A stretch of DNA of 64,000 nucleotides from Pusillimonas sp. UBA3987 (lineage in GTDB: Bacteria; Pseudomonadota; Gammaproteobacteria; Burkholderiales; Burkholderiaceae_B): positions 186,001 to 250,000 of the forward strand of contig DGCD01000018.1 of the NCBI GenBank assembly GCA_002384935.1, written 5' to 3'. The notes under the pieces were generated by a model, which ran no database searches, was not told where the DNA came from, and saw nothing but the letters and a program-made list of their open reading frames with translations. This document shows positions 22,753 to 31,083 of the stretch, piece by piece. The translations under genes were made by a program, and so were the position numbers. Numbering within the stretch: the stretch's first letter is position 1; every line of letters starts with the position of its first letter.

Positions 22753-25230
22753 TTGGTTAAGCGAACAAAAAACACCCCCCCTAGTACCTCCGATGTTAAC
22801 GGCGACGAACTCGACGCCGGTTTACCGCTATTGCCCGCCGACTTCGACCCCGATGTGCCGAGTCGCGAAGCCATTCTTCAGCAACTGCGTCAAGTGGGTA
22901 AACCCATTGGCGTAGATGACCTTGCCCGCAGCCTGGGTGCGCAGGTTCCCTTATCTACCGGCTTTGATCGCCGCCTGCGTGCCATGGAGCGCGACGGCCA
23001 GTTGCTGTATAACGCCAACGGCAAGTTGCTTCTTAACAAGAAAATGGATTTCATCGCCGGGCGTGTCCAGGGTCATCGCGATGGTTTTGGCTTTCTCGTA
23101 CGCGAGGATGGAGGCCCCGATGTGTTCCTGCTACCGCGGGAAATGCTGAAGGTGCTGCATGGTGATCGCGTTCTGGCCAAAGTCGACGGAGATTATCGCG
23201 GGCGCCCGCAAGCCACCATTGTGGAAGTGGTTGAACGCAAGACCAATCAATTGGTTGGGCGCTTTCTATATGAACGTGGTGCGCATATTGTGGTGCCGGA
23301 AGATCAGCGCATCAAGCACGACGTCCTTATTCCCGCTGGTGAAACCGGGGCTGCCCAGCCCGGGCAGGTCGTTTCGGTGGAAATCGTGCAGCAGCCCACG
23401 CGTCACACGCAGCCGATGGGCCGGGTGGTTGAAGTGTTGGGCGAAATCGATGATCCGGGAATGGAAATTGAAATTGCAGTGCGCAAGTTCGATGTTCCCC
23501 ACGTTTTTTCCGACGCAGCAGTGCGCCAGGCTGAACGTACGCCATCTTCGGTCACAAAGCCGGATCTTGAGGGGCGGGTCGATTTGCGCGATGTGCCGTT
23601 TGTCACTATCGACGGTGAAGACGCTCGCGACTTCGATGATGCGGTGTATTGCGAACCGGTTAACCTGGGAACCGAGAAACGACGCCGTCCTGGTTGGCGC
23701 TTACTGGTGGCGATTGCCGACGTCAGTCATTATGTGAAACCGGGTGATGCATTAGATGACGACGCAATTGAGCGTGGCACCAGCGTGTATTTTCCCCGGC
23801 GTGTGATTCCCATGTTGCCGGAGGCCTTGTCCAATGGCATCTGCTCTCTTAACCCGCATGTTGATCGTGTCGTTTTGGTATGCGACATGGTGATTGCGGC
23901 GTCGGGCGCCAAAGCGGGCACAGTAACGGCATACCAGTTTTACAATGCGGTGATCCATTCGCATGCGCGCACCACTTACACCGAGGTGTGGGCGGCGTTG
24001 CAACAGCCAGAGGGACCTGCAGCCAAAGGTATGGGCGCGGTTTATCCGCATGTTCGTCATCTATATGATCTGTTTCATTTGCTGTTTGAAACACGTGCGA
24101 CACGGGGTGCGATTGATTTCGATACGGTTGAGACCAAGATTCTATGTAATCCGCTGGGCCGGATCGAGAAAATCGTTGCTTATGAACGTAATGATGCGCA
24201 CCGCTTGATTGAAGAATGCATGCTGGCCGCCAATACATGCGCAGCCGATTTCATCAAACGCAACAAACGTTTTGGTTTATATCGTGTTCATGAGGGTCCG
24301 ACACCTGAAAAGCTGCAGCAGTTGCGCGATTACCTGCGCAATATCGGGCTTTCTCTGGGTGGTGGCGATGATCCCTCCACAGAAGAATATGCTCGTCTGA
24401 TCAAGGCCGCGCGCGGCCGACCCGATTACGAAGTGATTCAAACGATGTGTCTGCGCTCGATGCAGCAGGCCATTTACAGTCCGGAAGAGTCAGGGCACTT
24501 TGGTTTGGCTTATGAGCATTACGCCCACTTTACTTCGCCGATTCGTCGTTATCCCGATTTGCTCACGCATCGCGTCATCAAGTCGGTTATCGAAGGGCGC
24601 AGGTATATTCCTCAAATCGACGACGCTCCTGCAATTGCGGCATTACCAAGGAAAGAGCAGGAAAAGGCGGTTTGGGAAAAACTGGGCTTGTTGCTGTCGG
24701 CACGTGAGCGTCGGGCCGATGACGCCTCAAGAGACGTTGAAGCCTGGCTTAAATGCTGGTTTGTCAAAGAGCATGTGGGCGAGGTGTTCAGTGGTCGCGT
24801 AACGGGTGTGGCGCCGTTTGGTATTTTCATCACGCTCGATACTTTATTCGTGGAAGGCATGGTGCATGTATCGGAACTTGGCTCCGATTACTTCCAGTAC
24901 AACGAGGCCATGCATGAATTGCGCGGCGAGCGCACGGGTATCCGCTATCGCTTAACCGATGCAGTACACGTGCAGGTGGCTCGTGTCGATCTTGAGGCGC
25001 GTCGCATTGAATTCCGTCTGGTGAAGGACACCAGCTTCAAGACATTGCAAAAAGCCGTTGAGGATCCAGGCGGCGTGGCGCCCAAGCGCGTTAAGAAGGC
25101 GGCTTCCTCCAAGCCTGCGGCTTTGAAGGGAACCAATGCGCGTCAACGACGCGCGAGCGCCAAACGTAGCGCAACGCCCAAAAAGCAAACCGCGTCGGGC
25201 CGCAAAACCGGGCGACGCGGGCGTAAGTAG
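22753..25230 (+). CDS. rnr: Ribonuclease R
   Basis: 825-residue 3'-5' exoribonuclease that degrades structured RNA and acts in RNA quality control. It has an N-terminal winged-helix and cold-shock region (GRVQGHRDGFGFLV near 96-110), the RNB domain with metal-binding aspartates in DGEDARDFDDAVYC (from residue 287), an S1 domain (about 673-750, GEVFSGRVTGVAPFGIF) and a lysine/arginine-rich tail. The best start is TTG at 22753 with GGGAAG upstream; no ATG or GTG fits. It is followed by rlmB 61 bases later, a common pairing. Confidence 0.96.
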   Translation: MVKRTKNTPPSTSDVNGDELDAGLPLLPADFDPDVPSREAILQQLRQVGKPIGVDDLARSLGAQVPLSTGFDRRLRAMERDGQLLYNANGKLLLNKKMDFIAGRVQGHRDGFGFLVREDGGPDVFLLPREMLKVLHGDRVLAKVDGDYRGRPQATIVEVVERKTNQLVGRFLYERGAHIVVPEDQRIKHDVLIPAGETGAAQPGQVVSVEIVQQPTRHTQPMGRVVEVLGEIDDPGMEIEIAVRKFDVPHVFSDAAVRQAERTPSSVTKPDLEGRVDLRDVPFVTIDGEDARDFDDAVYCEPVNLGTEKRRRPGWRLLVAIADVSHYVKPGDALDDDAIERGTSVYFPRRVIPMLPEALSNGICSLNPHVDRVVLVCDMVIAASGAKAGTVTAYQFYNAVIHSHARTTYTEVWAALQQPEGPAAKGMGAVYPHVRHLYDLFHLLFETRATRGAIDFDTVETKILCNPLGRIEKIVAYERNDAHRLIEECMLAANTCAADFIKRNKRFGLYRVHEGPTPEKLQQLRDYLRNIGLSLGGGDDPSTEEYARLIKAARGRPDYEVIQTMCLRSMQQAIYSPEESGHFGLAYEHYAHFTSPIRRYPDLLTHRVIKSVIEGRRYIPQIDDAPAIAALPRKEQEKAVWEKLGLLLSARERRADDASRDVEAWLKCWFVKEHVGEVFSGRVTGVAPFGIFITLDTLFVEGMVHVSELGSDYFQYNEAMHELRGERTGIRYRLTDAVHVQVARVDLEARRIEFRLVKDTSFKTLQKAVEDPGGVAPKRVKKAASSKPAALKGTNARQRRASAKRSATPKKQTASGRKTGRRGRK

Positions 25231-25291
25231 TGGTTTGGGGCGACGGCGTTTAAAATAGCGGTTAGCGAATCGCTGTTTTTCAAGGAAATTT

Positions 25292-26047
25292 ATGTCGTCC
25301 CATCAGGTTTTGGCGGGCTTTCACGCAGTGGTAGCCCGTTTACGCCATGCTCCGTCTTCAGTTAAAGAGCTTTATGTCGACGCCTCCCGGCGCGATAAAA
25401 GAATGCATGCTTTGGTGCAGCAAGCCAGTCAGGCCGGGGTTAAAGTGCTGCAAGTGCCTGCCCAGCGTCTTGATGGCATCGCCAAAGGGTTAAAGCATCA
25501 GGGGGTTTTGGCCATGGCCGACAAACAGGTCCTGGCGCAAGATATCGAAGAAGTGCTTGACCTGCTTGAGGACCGGGGCGAAACACCCTTGTTCCTGCTG
25601 CTCGATGGCGTTACCGACCCTCATAACCTGGGGGCGTGTTTGCGTACGGCCGACGCGGCCGGCGTCCATGCGGTGATTGCGCCTAAAGATCGCGCAGTAG
25701 GCTTGAATGCGACTGTTCAACGCGTTGCGTGCGGTGCCGCCGAAACGGTTCCCTATCTGATGGTTACGAATCTGGCTCGTACCATGCGCCAGCTTAAAGA
25801 GCGCAATGTCTGGCTGGTGGGAACCGATGATCAGTGTTCCGGCTCTCTTCACACCGTAGAGGCAACCCGCCCCATGGCGTGGGTCATGGGTGCCGAGGGA
25901 GAGGGAATGCGGCGTTTAACGCGCGAAACCTGCGATGAGTTGGTGCATATTCCAATGTTGGGTTCGGTCGAGAGCCTGAATGTCAGTGTGGCCAGCGCCG
26001 TCTGTTTATATGAAACCGTGCGTCAGCGCACTGGAAAAAAAGCTTGA
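25292..26047 (+). CDS. rlmB: 23S rRNA (guanosine-2251-2'-O)-methyltransferase RlmB
   Basis: 251-residue SPOUT-class methyltransferase that methylates G2251 in the ribosomal P-site loop. It has the substrate-binding N-terminal domain (VLAGFHAVVARLRHAP) and the knotted SpoU domain with motif 1 LDGVTDPHNLGACLRTADA, motif 2 MGAEGEGMRR and motif 3 IPMLGSVESLNVSVAS. AAGGAAA lies upstream of the ATG. Downstream of rnr, likely cotranscribed. Confidence 0.96.
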   Translation: MSSHQVLAGFHAVVARLRHAPSSVKELYVDASRRDKRMHALVQQASQAGVKVLQVPAQRLDGIAKGLKHQGVLAMADKQVLAQDIEEVLDLLEDRGETPLFLLLDGVTDPHNLGACLRTADAAGVHAVIAPKDRAVGLNATVQRVACGAAETVPYLMVTNLARTMRQLKERNVWLVGTDDQCSGSLHTVEATRPMAWVMGAEGEGMRRLTRETCDELVHIPMLGSVESLNVSVASAVCLYETVRQRTGKKA

Positions 26048-26054
26048 GATTGAA

Positions 26055-27287
26055 ATGAAGACAAACGGATTCTCTACCACCACCCTGCATTCCGATCGTC
26101 GTAGCGGCGTTGAGCACGGCGGGGTCCATAAGCCACTGCATCCATCAACGGAATACGCGTTTGCCGATGCGCGTGAGTTGGCTGCTGTCTTTCAGGGCAA
26201 GTCTGGCTTTACGTATGCAAGGCAGGGCACGCCCACCACCGCGGCGCTGGAGCAAAAAATTACGCAAATGGAAGGAGGCGTGGGTTCGGTTTCGTTTTCT
26301 TCCGGTATGGCGGCGTTAACGGCCACCTTTTTCACCTTGTTGAAAAAAGGCGATCATCTCATTTCCAGTCAGTATATCTTTGGCAATACCAATAGTCTGT
26401 TCGGCACGTTATCAGACCTGGGGGTAGACGTTACGCTGGTTGATGCAACGGATGCCGAGCAGGTGAAGGCGGCACGCCGCAAGGAAACACGAATGGTTTT
26501 CACGGAAACCATTGCCAACCCCGGTACCCAAATCGCTGATCTGAAGGGTATAGGGCAGTGGTGTGAAGAAGAAGGGCTGGTGTTTGTGGTCGACAACACG
26601 CTGTCTTCCCCATGGCTGTGCCGTGGTGTTGACGTTAAAGCGTCATTGGTGGTGAACTCGCTATCCAAATACATAGGCGGGCATGGTAATGCCCTGGGTG
26701 GCATGGTGACCGAAACGGGTTTGTTCGACTGGTCTGCTTATGCCAATATCGCCGAGGTCTATCGCAAAGGTAACCCAACTTCATGGGGGCTGACCCAAAT
26801 CAAGAAGAAAGGGTTGCGGGATATGGGCGCAACCCTGGGTTCGGATGCCGCTCATCGCCTGGCTGTGGGTGCCGAGACATTGCCGTTGCGGATGGATAAG
26901 GCGTGCGCCAATGCGCTGTCGCTGGCTCAGTATCTGGCATCGCACGATAAGGTATCGAAAGTCATGTATCCCGGCTTGCCGTCACATCCTCAGCGCGAGC
27001 GCGCCATGACGTATTTCAATGGGCGTTTTGGTGCGTTGCTGTCAGTTGAGCTAGTGCCCGAAATCGACGTATTTGATTTTTTGAATCGTTTAAAAGTATT
27101 TGTGCTGGCGACTCATTTGGGTGATACCAGAACCCTGGTGCTGCCTGTTGCTCATACCATTTATTATGAAATGGGGCCTGAAAAGCGTAAGCTGATGGGC
27201 ATTGGCGACAACATGCTCAGGGTGTCCGTGGGGATCGAGGATACGCAGGATTTACTGGATGATTTCAATCAGGCCTTATTGTCTTAA
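26055..27287 (+). CDS. Cystathionine gamma-synthase family PLP enzyme
   Basis: 410-residue PLP enzyme of the Cys/Met metabolism group. It contains YARQGTPTTAALEQKI (cofactor-phosphate contact), SSGMAAL, the aspartate site VFVVDNTLSSPW and the Schiff-base lysine in VVNSLSKYIGGHG, plus SVGIEDTQDLL near the end. Members include cystathionine gamma-synthase, O-acetyl/succinylhomoserine sulfhydrylase and methionine gamma-lyase; the sequence does not settle which. The ATG at 26055 begins the conserved part, seven bases after rlmB, and weak GAGAT is the only ribosome site. Confidence 0.87.
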   Translation: MKTNGFSTTTLHSDRRSGVEHGGVHKPLHPSTEYAFADARELAAVFQGKSGFTYARQGTPTTAALEQKITQMEGGVGSVSFSSGMAALTATFFTLLKKGDHLISSQYIFGNTNSLFGTLSDLGVDVTLVDATDAEQVKAARRKETRMVFTETIANPGTQIADLKGIGQWCEEEGLVFVVDNTLSSPWLCRGVDVKASLVVNSLSKYIGGHGNALGGMVTETGLFDWSAYANIAEVYRKGNPTSWGLTQIKKKGLRDMGATLGSDAAHRLAVGAETLPLRMDKACANALSLAQYLASHDKVSKVMYPGLPSHPQRERAMTYFNGRFGALLSVELVPEIDVFDFLNRLKVFVLATHLGDTRTLVLPVAHTIYYEMGPEKRKLMGIGDNMLRVSVGIEDTQDLLDDFNQALLS

Positions 27288-27626
27288 TTAGTGTTTTGGT
27301 ACCGTATTGATAACAAACAGATAACATTTTCTTGCTCGAATTGTTCCCTGGGTATTGTATTTGTTCTCGCGCGGTTTTATATTACGTGGCACAGGTTGTA
27401 TTGCCGAACATAATGGTTATGCGGGTTTTCAGCTTTTTTGCTTGACAGACCCAGGGTTCCTAGGCTTAATATGCCTTGGCCTTCGAATACCTTTAACCTG
27501 GTATAAAGGCAAATAATTTTTAGCAGTTCACGGCAGCGCAAAAAAAAGTGCTGTGTTTGTTAATGGGGTGCCAAGTAAGACCGGGTTTTCTTGCTTGGCA
27601 ATAATAATTTTTAGGGGTAATCCTTA
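27288..27626 (+). promoter_or_regulatory. HU gene promoter region
   Basis: No gene is evident in this 339-base A/T-rich gap. A strong sigma-70 promoter is present: consensus -35 TTGACA (27442-27447) and -10 TTAATA (27466-27471) with an 18-base spacer. The transcript would have a leader of about 150 bases before the HU start. The remaining sequence shows only A/T-rich tracts. Confidence 0.7.
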
Positions 27627-27899
27627 ATGAATAAAACTGAGCTTATCGAGCATATTTCCACCAAAGCAGATCTTTCCAAAGCCGACGCCGGTCGCGCGCT
27701 TGAGGCTTTTATTGGTGCGGTTAAAACCACACTGAAAAAGAAAGGCAGCGTTACCCTCGTGGGTTTCGGTACATTCGCCGTTTCCGAGCGTGCAGCACGC
27801 ACAGGGCGTAATCCACGCACTGGCGAAGCAATCAAAATCAAGAAAGCAAAGGTTCCCAAGTTCCGGCCTGGTAAAGCCCTGAAAGACGCCGTTAACTAA
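27627..27899 (+). CDS. HU family DNA-binding protein
   Basis: 90-residue nucleoid protein, full family length. It starts MNKTELIEHISTKADLSKADAG and carries the DNA-binding beta arm with GRNPRTGEAIKIKKAKVPKF, the HU signature including the intercalating proline. It binds DNA without sequence preference and bends it. AGGGG is seen near the start codon. It is monocistronic behind a strong promoter, as expected for an abundant protein. HupB is the likely name but paralogues cannot be ruled out. Confidence 0.95.
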   Translation: MNKTELIEHISTKADLSKADAGRALEAFIGAVKTTLKKKGSVTLVGFGTFAVSERAARTGRNPRTGEAIKIKKAKVPKFRPGKALKDAVN

Positions 27900-27947
27900 G
27901 CGGGTGTTGTTCGGCTTTAATAACGCGGGTTGTTAAGGCAAGCCAAC

Positions 27948-27976
27948 TTGCAACAATAAAAATAGTTGGCTATAAT
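27948..27976 (+). promoter_or_regulatory. tRNA-Val promoter
   Basis: -35 TTGCAA (27948-27953) and consensus -10 TATAAT (27971-27976) with a 17-base spacer, about 75 bases before the mature tRNA-Val 5' end. Confidence 0.75.
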
Positions 27977-28058
27977 TCGACTCGCGTTACACGAAGTGAA
28001 GTGACCCCATTTCAGTTCAACAAGAACAAAACGTTATTGTTGGTAAAAATGGAACAAG

Positions 28059-28134
28059 GGGTGCTTAGCTCAGTTGGTAGAGCGGCGCCCTTACAAGGCG
28101 TAGGTCACAGGTTCGACCCCTGTAGCACCCACCA
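28059..28134 (+). tRNA. tRNA-Val (TAC)
   Basis: 76-base tRNA: acceptor GGGTGCT with AGCACCC, D arm GCTCAGTTGGTAGAGC, anticodon loop CTTACAA (anticodon TAC), T arm ACAGGTTCGACCCCTGT, and encoded ACCA at the 3' end. A strong promoter precedes it and a terminator follows 25 bases later. Confidence 0.97.
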
Positions 28135-28158
28135 CTTAATTTCGTGTGTAAAAAATTA

Positions 28159-28188
28159 AACCACTTGGGAAAGCCAAGTGGTTTTTTT
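28159..28188 (+). terminator. Rho-independent terminator after tRNA-Val
   Basis: 10-base stem aaccacttgg/ccaagtggtt with a 5-base loop, followed by seven T on the plus strand. Confidence 0.93.
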
Positions 28189-28211
28189 ATGCATACAGAA
28201 TAGATACAAAA

Positions 28212-28241
28212 CAAAAGGCAGTGAGCGATCACTGCCTTTTG
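28212..28241 (-). terminator. Terminator after the ABC binding-protein gene
   Basis: A 13-base perfect stem (28212-28224 with 28229-28241) around a 4-base loop. On the minus strand it ends in TTTTGTTTTG, consistent with termination of the binding-protein transcript. Confidence 0.85.
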
Positions 28242-28295
28242 TACATTTCGTGCCGGTAAAAATTCAGTACATGGTAAAGCGCGAAGGCTTGCCTT

Positions 28296-29438
28296 TTATT
28301 TGGCTGCCTTGAACGAGCCGTCTTCAATGGTAAGCATCATACGAGCCTTGTCATCGAAACCAAAATGATCGTCTTTTGTATAAGTAAGGACACCCTGTGT
28401 GATGGGGATGCTGCCGTAGTTTTCCAGGGCGTCTTTCAGGGCGACACGGAACTCTTCAGTGCCTGGTTTGCCTTTTTCCAGGGCAATCGGAACGGTTTTA
28501 TTCAGTACCAGCCAGGCATCGAAGGCATGAGCCGCGAACTGATTACGGGTGCCTGCGCCATATTCTTTCTCGTAAGCGGTTACGAAGTCAGTGGCCAGTT
28601 TTTTCGAGGGGTGATCTTCTGGCAGCCCTTCGGGCAAGACGGCCAGCCCGGATATAACAAACGAACCTTCAACGGCTTTGCCGCCCAGGCGAATCAGGTC
28701 GCGTGAAGCAGCGCTGTGGGTTTGATAAATGGTGCCTTCAAAGCCGCGATCGACCACGGTAGTATGAGGCATAGCCGAGCCGGAACCGGAAGCCACAATA
28801 ACAATGGCGTCGGGTTTACTGGCAATGGCTTTAAGTGCTTGTGCGGTTACGCTGGTGTCGGCGCGGGCGTAGCGTTCCTCGGTGGTGATTTCGATGCCGG
28901 CTGCTTCAGCTTGTTCTTTAAGGTCGCGAAACCAGCTGTCGCCATAAGCGTCGTTATAGCCGATGAAGGCAAAGCTTTTGATGTCATTTGCTTTCATGTG
29001 CTTGATAATGCCGCCCGCCATTACCCCGGTGGATTGTGGCAAACGGAATGTCCAGGTGCCTTTGCCGTCGGGAAACTCGGCCGGTGAAATAGCGAGTTGA
29101 ACTGTTTTGCTGCTGGCGGCGGTTTCTCCCATGGCGATGGCGGGAGTGGTGGTGCTGGAGCCCAGGATGACGTCGACCTTGTCTTCAGTTACCAGTTTTT
29201 GCGCATTTTTCTGGGCTTGCGCCGGGTTGCTGGCGTCGTCCAGGACGATCAGGTTGTACTTCAGGCCGCCCACGGTGTCAGGCCACAGCTTGAAGCCGGA
29301 ATTGGTGGGAATACCCAGGCCGGAGGCGGGCCCGGTTAATGACAACACAACACCAATATTGAGTTCTTCAGCGGAAGCCGTTGAAACGGTAAGGCCCAAT
29401 GCGGCTGCAAGAATAGTCGTTTTGAATAAACGTTTCAT
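28296..29438 (-). CDS. ABC transporter substrate-binding protein, branched-chain amino acid (LivJ) type
   Basis: 380-residue periplasmic binding protein. Signal peptide 1-23 (ending ASA), then the type I fold opening LNIGVVLSLTGPASGLG, and a second lobe with FAFIGYNDAYGDSW. The family binds branched-chain amino acids, amides or aromatic acids; the ligand is not evident. No permease or ATPase genes accompany it, so it is an orphan that must use a transporter encoded elsewhere. The ATG at 29438 has GGAG at seven bases. Divergent from a MarR-type gene whose product may control it. Confidence 0.9.
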   Translation of the reverse strand: MKRLFKTTILAAALGLTVSTASAEELNIGVVLSLTGPASGLGIPTNSGFKLWPDTVGGLKYNLIVLDDASNPAQAQKNAQKLVTEDKVDVILGSSTTTPAIAMGETAASSKTVQLAISPAEFPDGKGTWTFRLPQSTGVMAGGIIKHMKANDIKSFAFIGYNDAYGDSWFRDLKEQAEAAGIEITTEERYARADTSVTAQALKAIASKPDAIVIVASGSGSAMPHTTVVDRGFEGTIYQTHSAASRDLIRLGGKAVEGSFVISGLAVLPEGLPEDHPSKKLATDFVTAYEKEYGAGTRNQFAAHAFDAWLVLNKTVPIALEKGKPGTEEFRVALKDALENYGSIPITQGVLTYTKDDHFGFDDKARMMLTIEDGSFKAAK

Positions 29439-29545
29439 TTTTGTCTCCAGGATGTAGTGCACAGCAATAAACGTAATTTGTTGCTGGCCGGGCTGTCGTA
29501 TTGCACACTGACGGCAACACTTTTACCCAATGATTATTTTCCATG

Positions 29546-29566
29546 TATATCAGATTACCTGACATA
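29546..29566. promoter_or_regulatory. Candidate MarR operator
   Basis: Imperfect palindrome tatatcag-N5-ctgacata (7 of 8 pairs) in the 169-base gap between the binding-protein and MarR genes. MarR proteins usually bind such sites in a divergent promoter. Based on pattern and position only. Confidence 0.45.
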
Positions 29567-29607
29567 AGCTTATACTACCTCCAGTTCAATCGATAGGCAA
29601 CCACCTT

Positions 29608-30078
29608 ATGAGTTCCGTAAACAAGCAAATTGATTCACGTCGAGCCTTGCCTGATCACCCAACCGGGTTTGCCTACCTTATTGGCAGGCTCGACAGAAAG
29701 CTCAATGCACAATTGCGTGCGCGCCTGGCCCCGTTTGGGCTTACGGTGGCGCAATATACGTTTCTCTCCGTGTTCCGTACGCATGCTCATATGTCCAATG
29801 CCAAGCTGGCTGAACGCTCTTTGATTTCACCGCAATCGGCAAATGAAATGGTCAATTTAATGGAGCGAAAAGGCCTGATTGCGCGCCGTCTCGAGGCTGC
29901 GCAAGGCAGGGTCATTCCAATCGTGCTCACGCGAAAAGGGCAGGCTTTGCTGGACGATTGCGACAAAGTTGTCGCCCAGATCGAGTCACATATTCATACC
30001 GAACTCGGTGAAGACGCATTCTGGCTGTTGCATGAGCAGTTGCGGAATTTGGTGCGAGTATTGAAAAAGCCTGAATAA
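29608..30078 (+). CDS. MarR-family transcriptional regulator
   Basis: 156-residue winged-helix regulator. The recognition segment MSNAKLAERSLISPQSANEMVNLMERKGLIARR (about 62-95) and the wing RVIPIVLTRKG are typical of MarR. It has a dimerisation helix at each end. Divergence from the ABC binding-protein gene and a palindrome in the shared gap suggest that it represses that gene in response to the transported or a related aromatic compound. The inducer is unknown. Confidence 0.9.
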   Translation: MSSVNKQIDSRRALPDHPTGFAYLIGRLDRKLNAQLRARLAPFGLTVAQYTFLSVFRTHAHMSNAKLAERSLISPQSANEMVNLMERKGLIARRLEAAQGRVIPIVLTRKGQALLDDCDKVVAQIESHIHTELGEDAFWLLHEQLRNLVRVLKKPE

Positions 30079-30096
30079 AGGAAGTTTCGCCATAAT

Positions 30097-30115
30097 ATTG
30101 CGAATAATTCGCATT
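30097..30115. promoter_or_regulatory. Candidate Fur box upstream of tonB
   Basis: 19-base near-palindrome attgcgaa-taa-ttcgcatt, 7 of 8 pairs, about 75 bases before the tonB start. It resembles GCGAAT/ATTCGC-type Fur sites of pseudomonads. Together with the tonB-exbBD operon this suggests iron control, not tested. Confidence 0.5.
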
Positions 30116-30190
30116 TCTGTTATTGTTGCGTTTTCCGTTATTTACGGGCGGCAAGTGTGATCTTGCCACTTTCACTTAAGTTTGTCGTTC

Positions 30191-31075
30191 ATGTCGCTTC
30201 ATTCCTCAGGCCCCGGCCAGCCATCTTATGGCATCAAGTTATGTGCCCTCGCGGGCATGCTTGGTGTCCATGCCGCATTAGCTGCCACCATTTGGTTCTC
30301 TTCCGAGCAACAGTCAACGCTCTCTTTGCCGGAAGCCACAACAATCCAGTACGTTGAAATCGCCGACGAGGTCGTTGACACCGCCCCAGCCGAAGAAACG
30401 GCAGAGCCGGTTCAGGAGCCAGAACCCGAGCCCGAGATCGAGCCCATTCCCGAACCCGAATGGACACCGACCGAAATGCCCGAGCCTGAGATCATGCCCG
30501 AGCCGGAACCAGAGCCGCTTCCCGAGCCAGAGTGGACGCCAACGGAGATGCCCGAGCCTGAAATGTTGTTGCCTGAGCCCGAGCCAAAACCTGAACCGAA
30601 ACCGGAGCCAAAGCCAAAGCCCGAACCTAAACCAAAGCCAAAACCCGAGCCAAAACCGAAGCCCAAGCCAAAACCGAAACCCAAGCCGCAGCCCAAGCCG
30701 GATCTGCCCAAAGCAGAAAAATCGTCTGAGGCAGGTGGGCAGGCCAGTGAGAAAGCTGCGCCCAAGGCGCCCCAGGCCCCTGTCGACCCCGATCGTCCGC
30801 GCGTCGTGGGGCAGGTCGATTACCAGGGGCGCCGCCCTGTACCTGAGTACCCCCGTGCCTCTGTGCGCCGGGGTGAAACCGGGCGCGTCGTGGTTCGCGT
30901 ACTGATTTCTCCGCAAGGAAGTGTTCAGGAAGTGTCGGTTCAGCGTTCATCGGGCCATTCCCGGCTCGATAACGCCGCCCTGGATGCGGCACGTAAAGCC
31001 CGTTTTCGTCCATATACGGAAAATGGTGTGGCTTACCCGGCACTGGCGGATATCCCTTTTGAATTTGTCTTATAG
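30191..31075 (+). CDS. tonB: Energy transducer TonB
   Basis: 294-residue inner-membrane protein that carries proton-motive energy to outer-membrane receptors. One N-terminal helix (about 15-36) is followed by a very long Pro/Glu then Pro/Lys spacer (about 70-185), built from EPEP and KPKP units and two copies of EWTPTEMPEPE, then the C-terminal TonB domain with RPVPEYPRASVRRGETGRV and SSGHSRLDNAAL. The ATG at 30191 is preferred over a TTG three codons upstream. No strong ribosome site is seen. First gene of tonB-exbB-exbD. Confidence 0.95.
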   Translation: MSLHSSGPGQPSYGIKLCALAGMLGVHAALAATIWFSSEQQSTLSLPEATTIQYVEIADEVVDTAPAEETAEPVQEPEPEPEIEPIPEPEWTPTEMPEPEIMPEPEPEPLPEPEWTPTEMPEPEMLLPEPEPKPEPKPEPKPKPEPKPKPKPEPKPKPKPKPKPKPQPKPDLPKAEKSSEAGGQASEKAAPKAPQAPVDPDRPRVVGQVDYQGRRPVPEYPRASVRRGETGRVVVRVLISPQGSVQEVSVQRSSGHSRLDNAALDAARKARFRPYTENGVAYPALADIPFEFVL

Positions 31076-31083
31076 GAAGACCT

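Noticed and set aside
30314..30916. Long minus-strand frame opposite tonB and an apparent tandem repeat
   Set aside because: The Gly/Leu/Trp-rich peptide and the repeats are the antisense and DNA image of the TonB Pro/Lys/Glu spacer.
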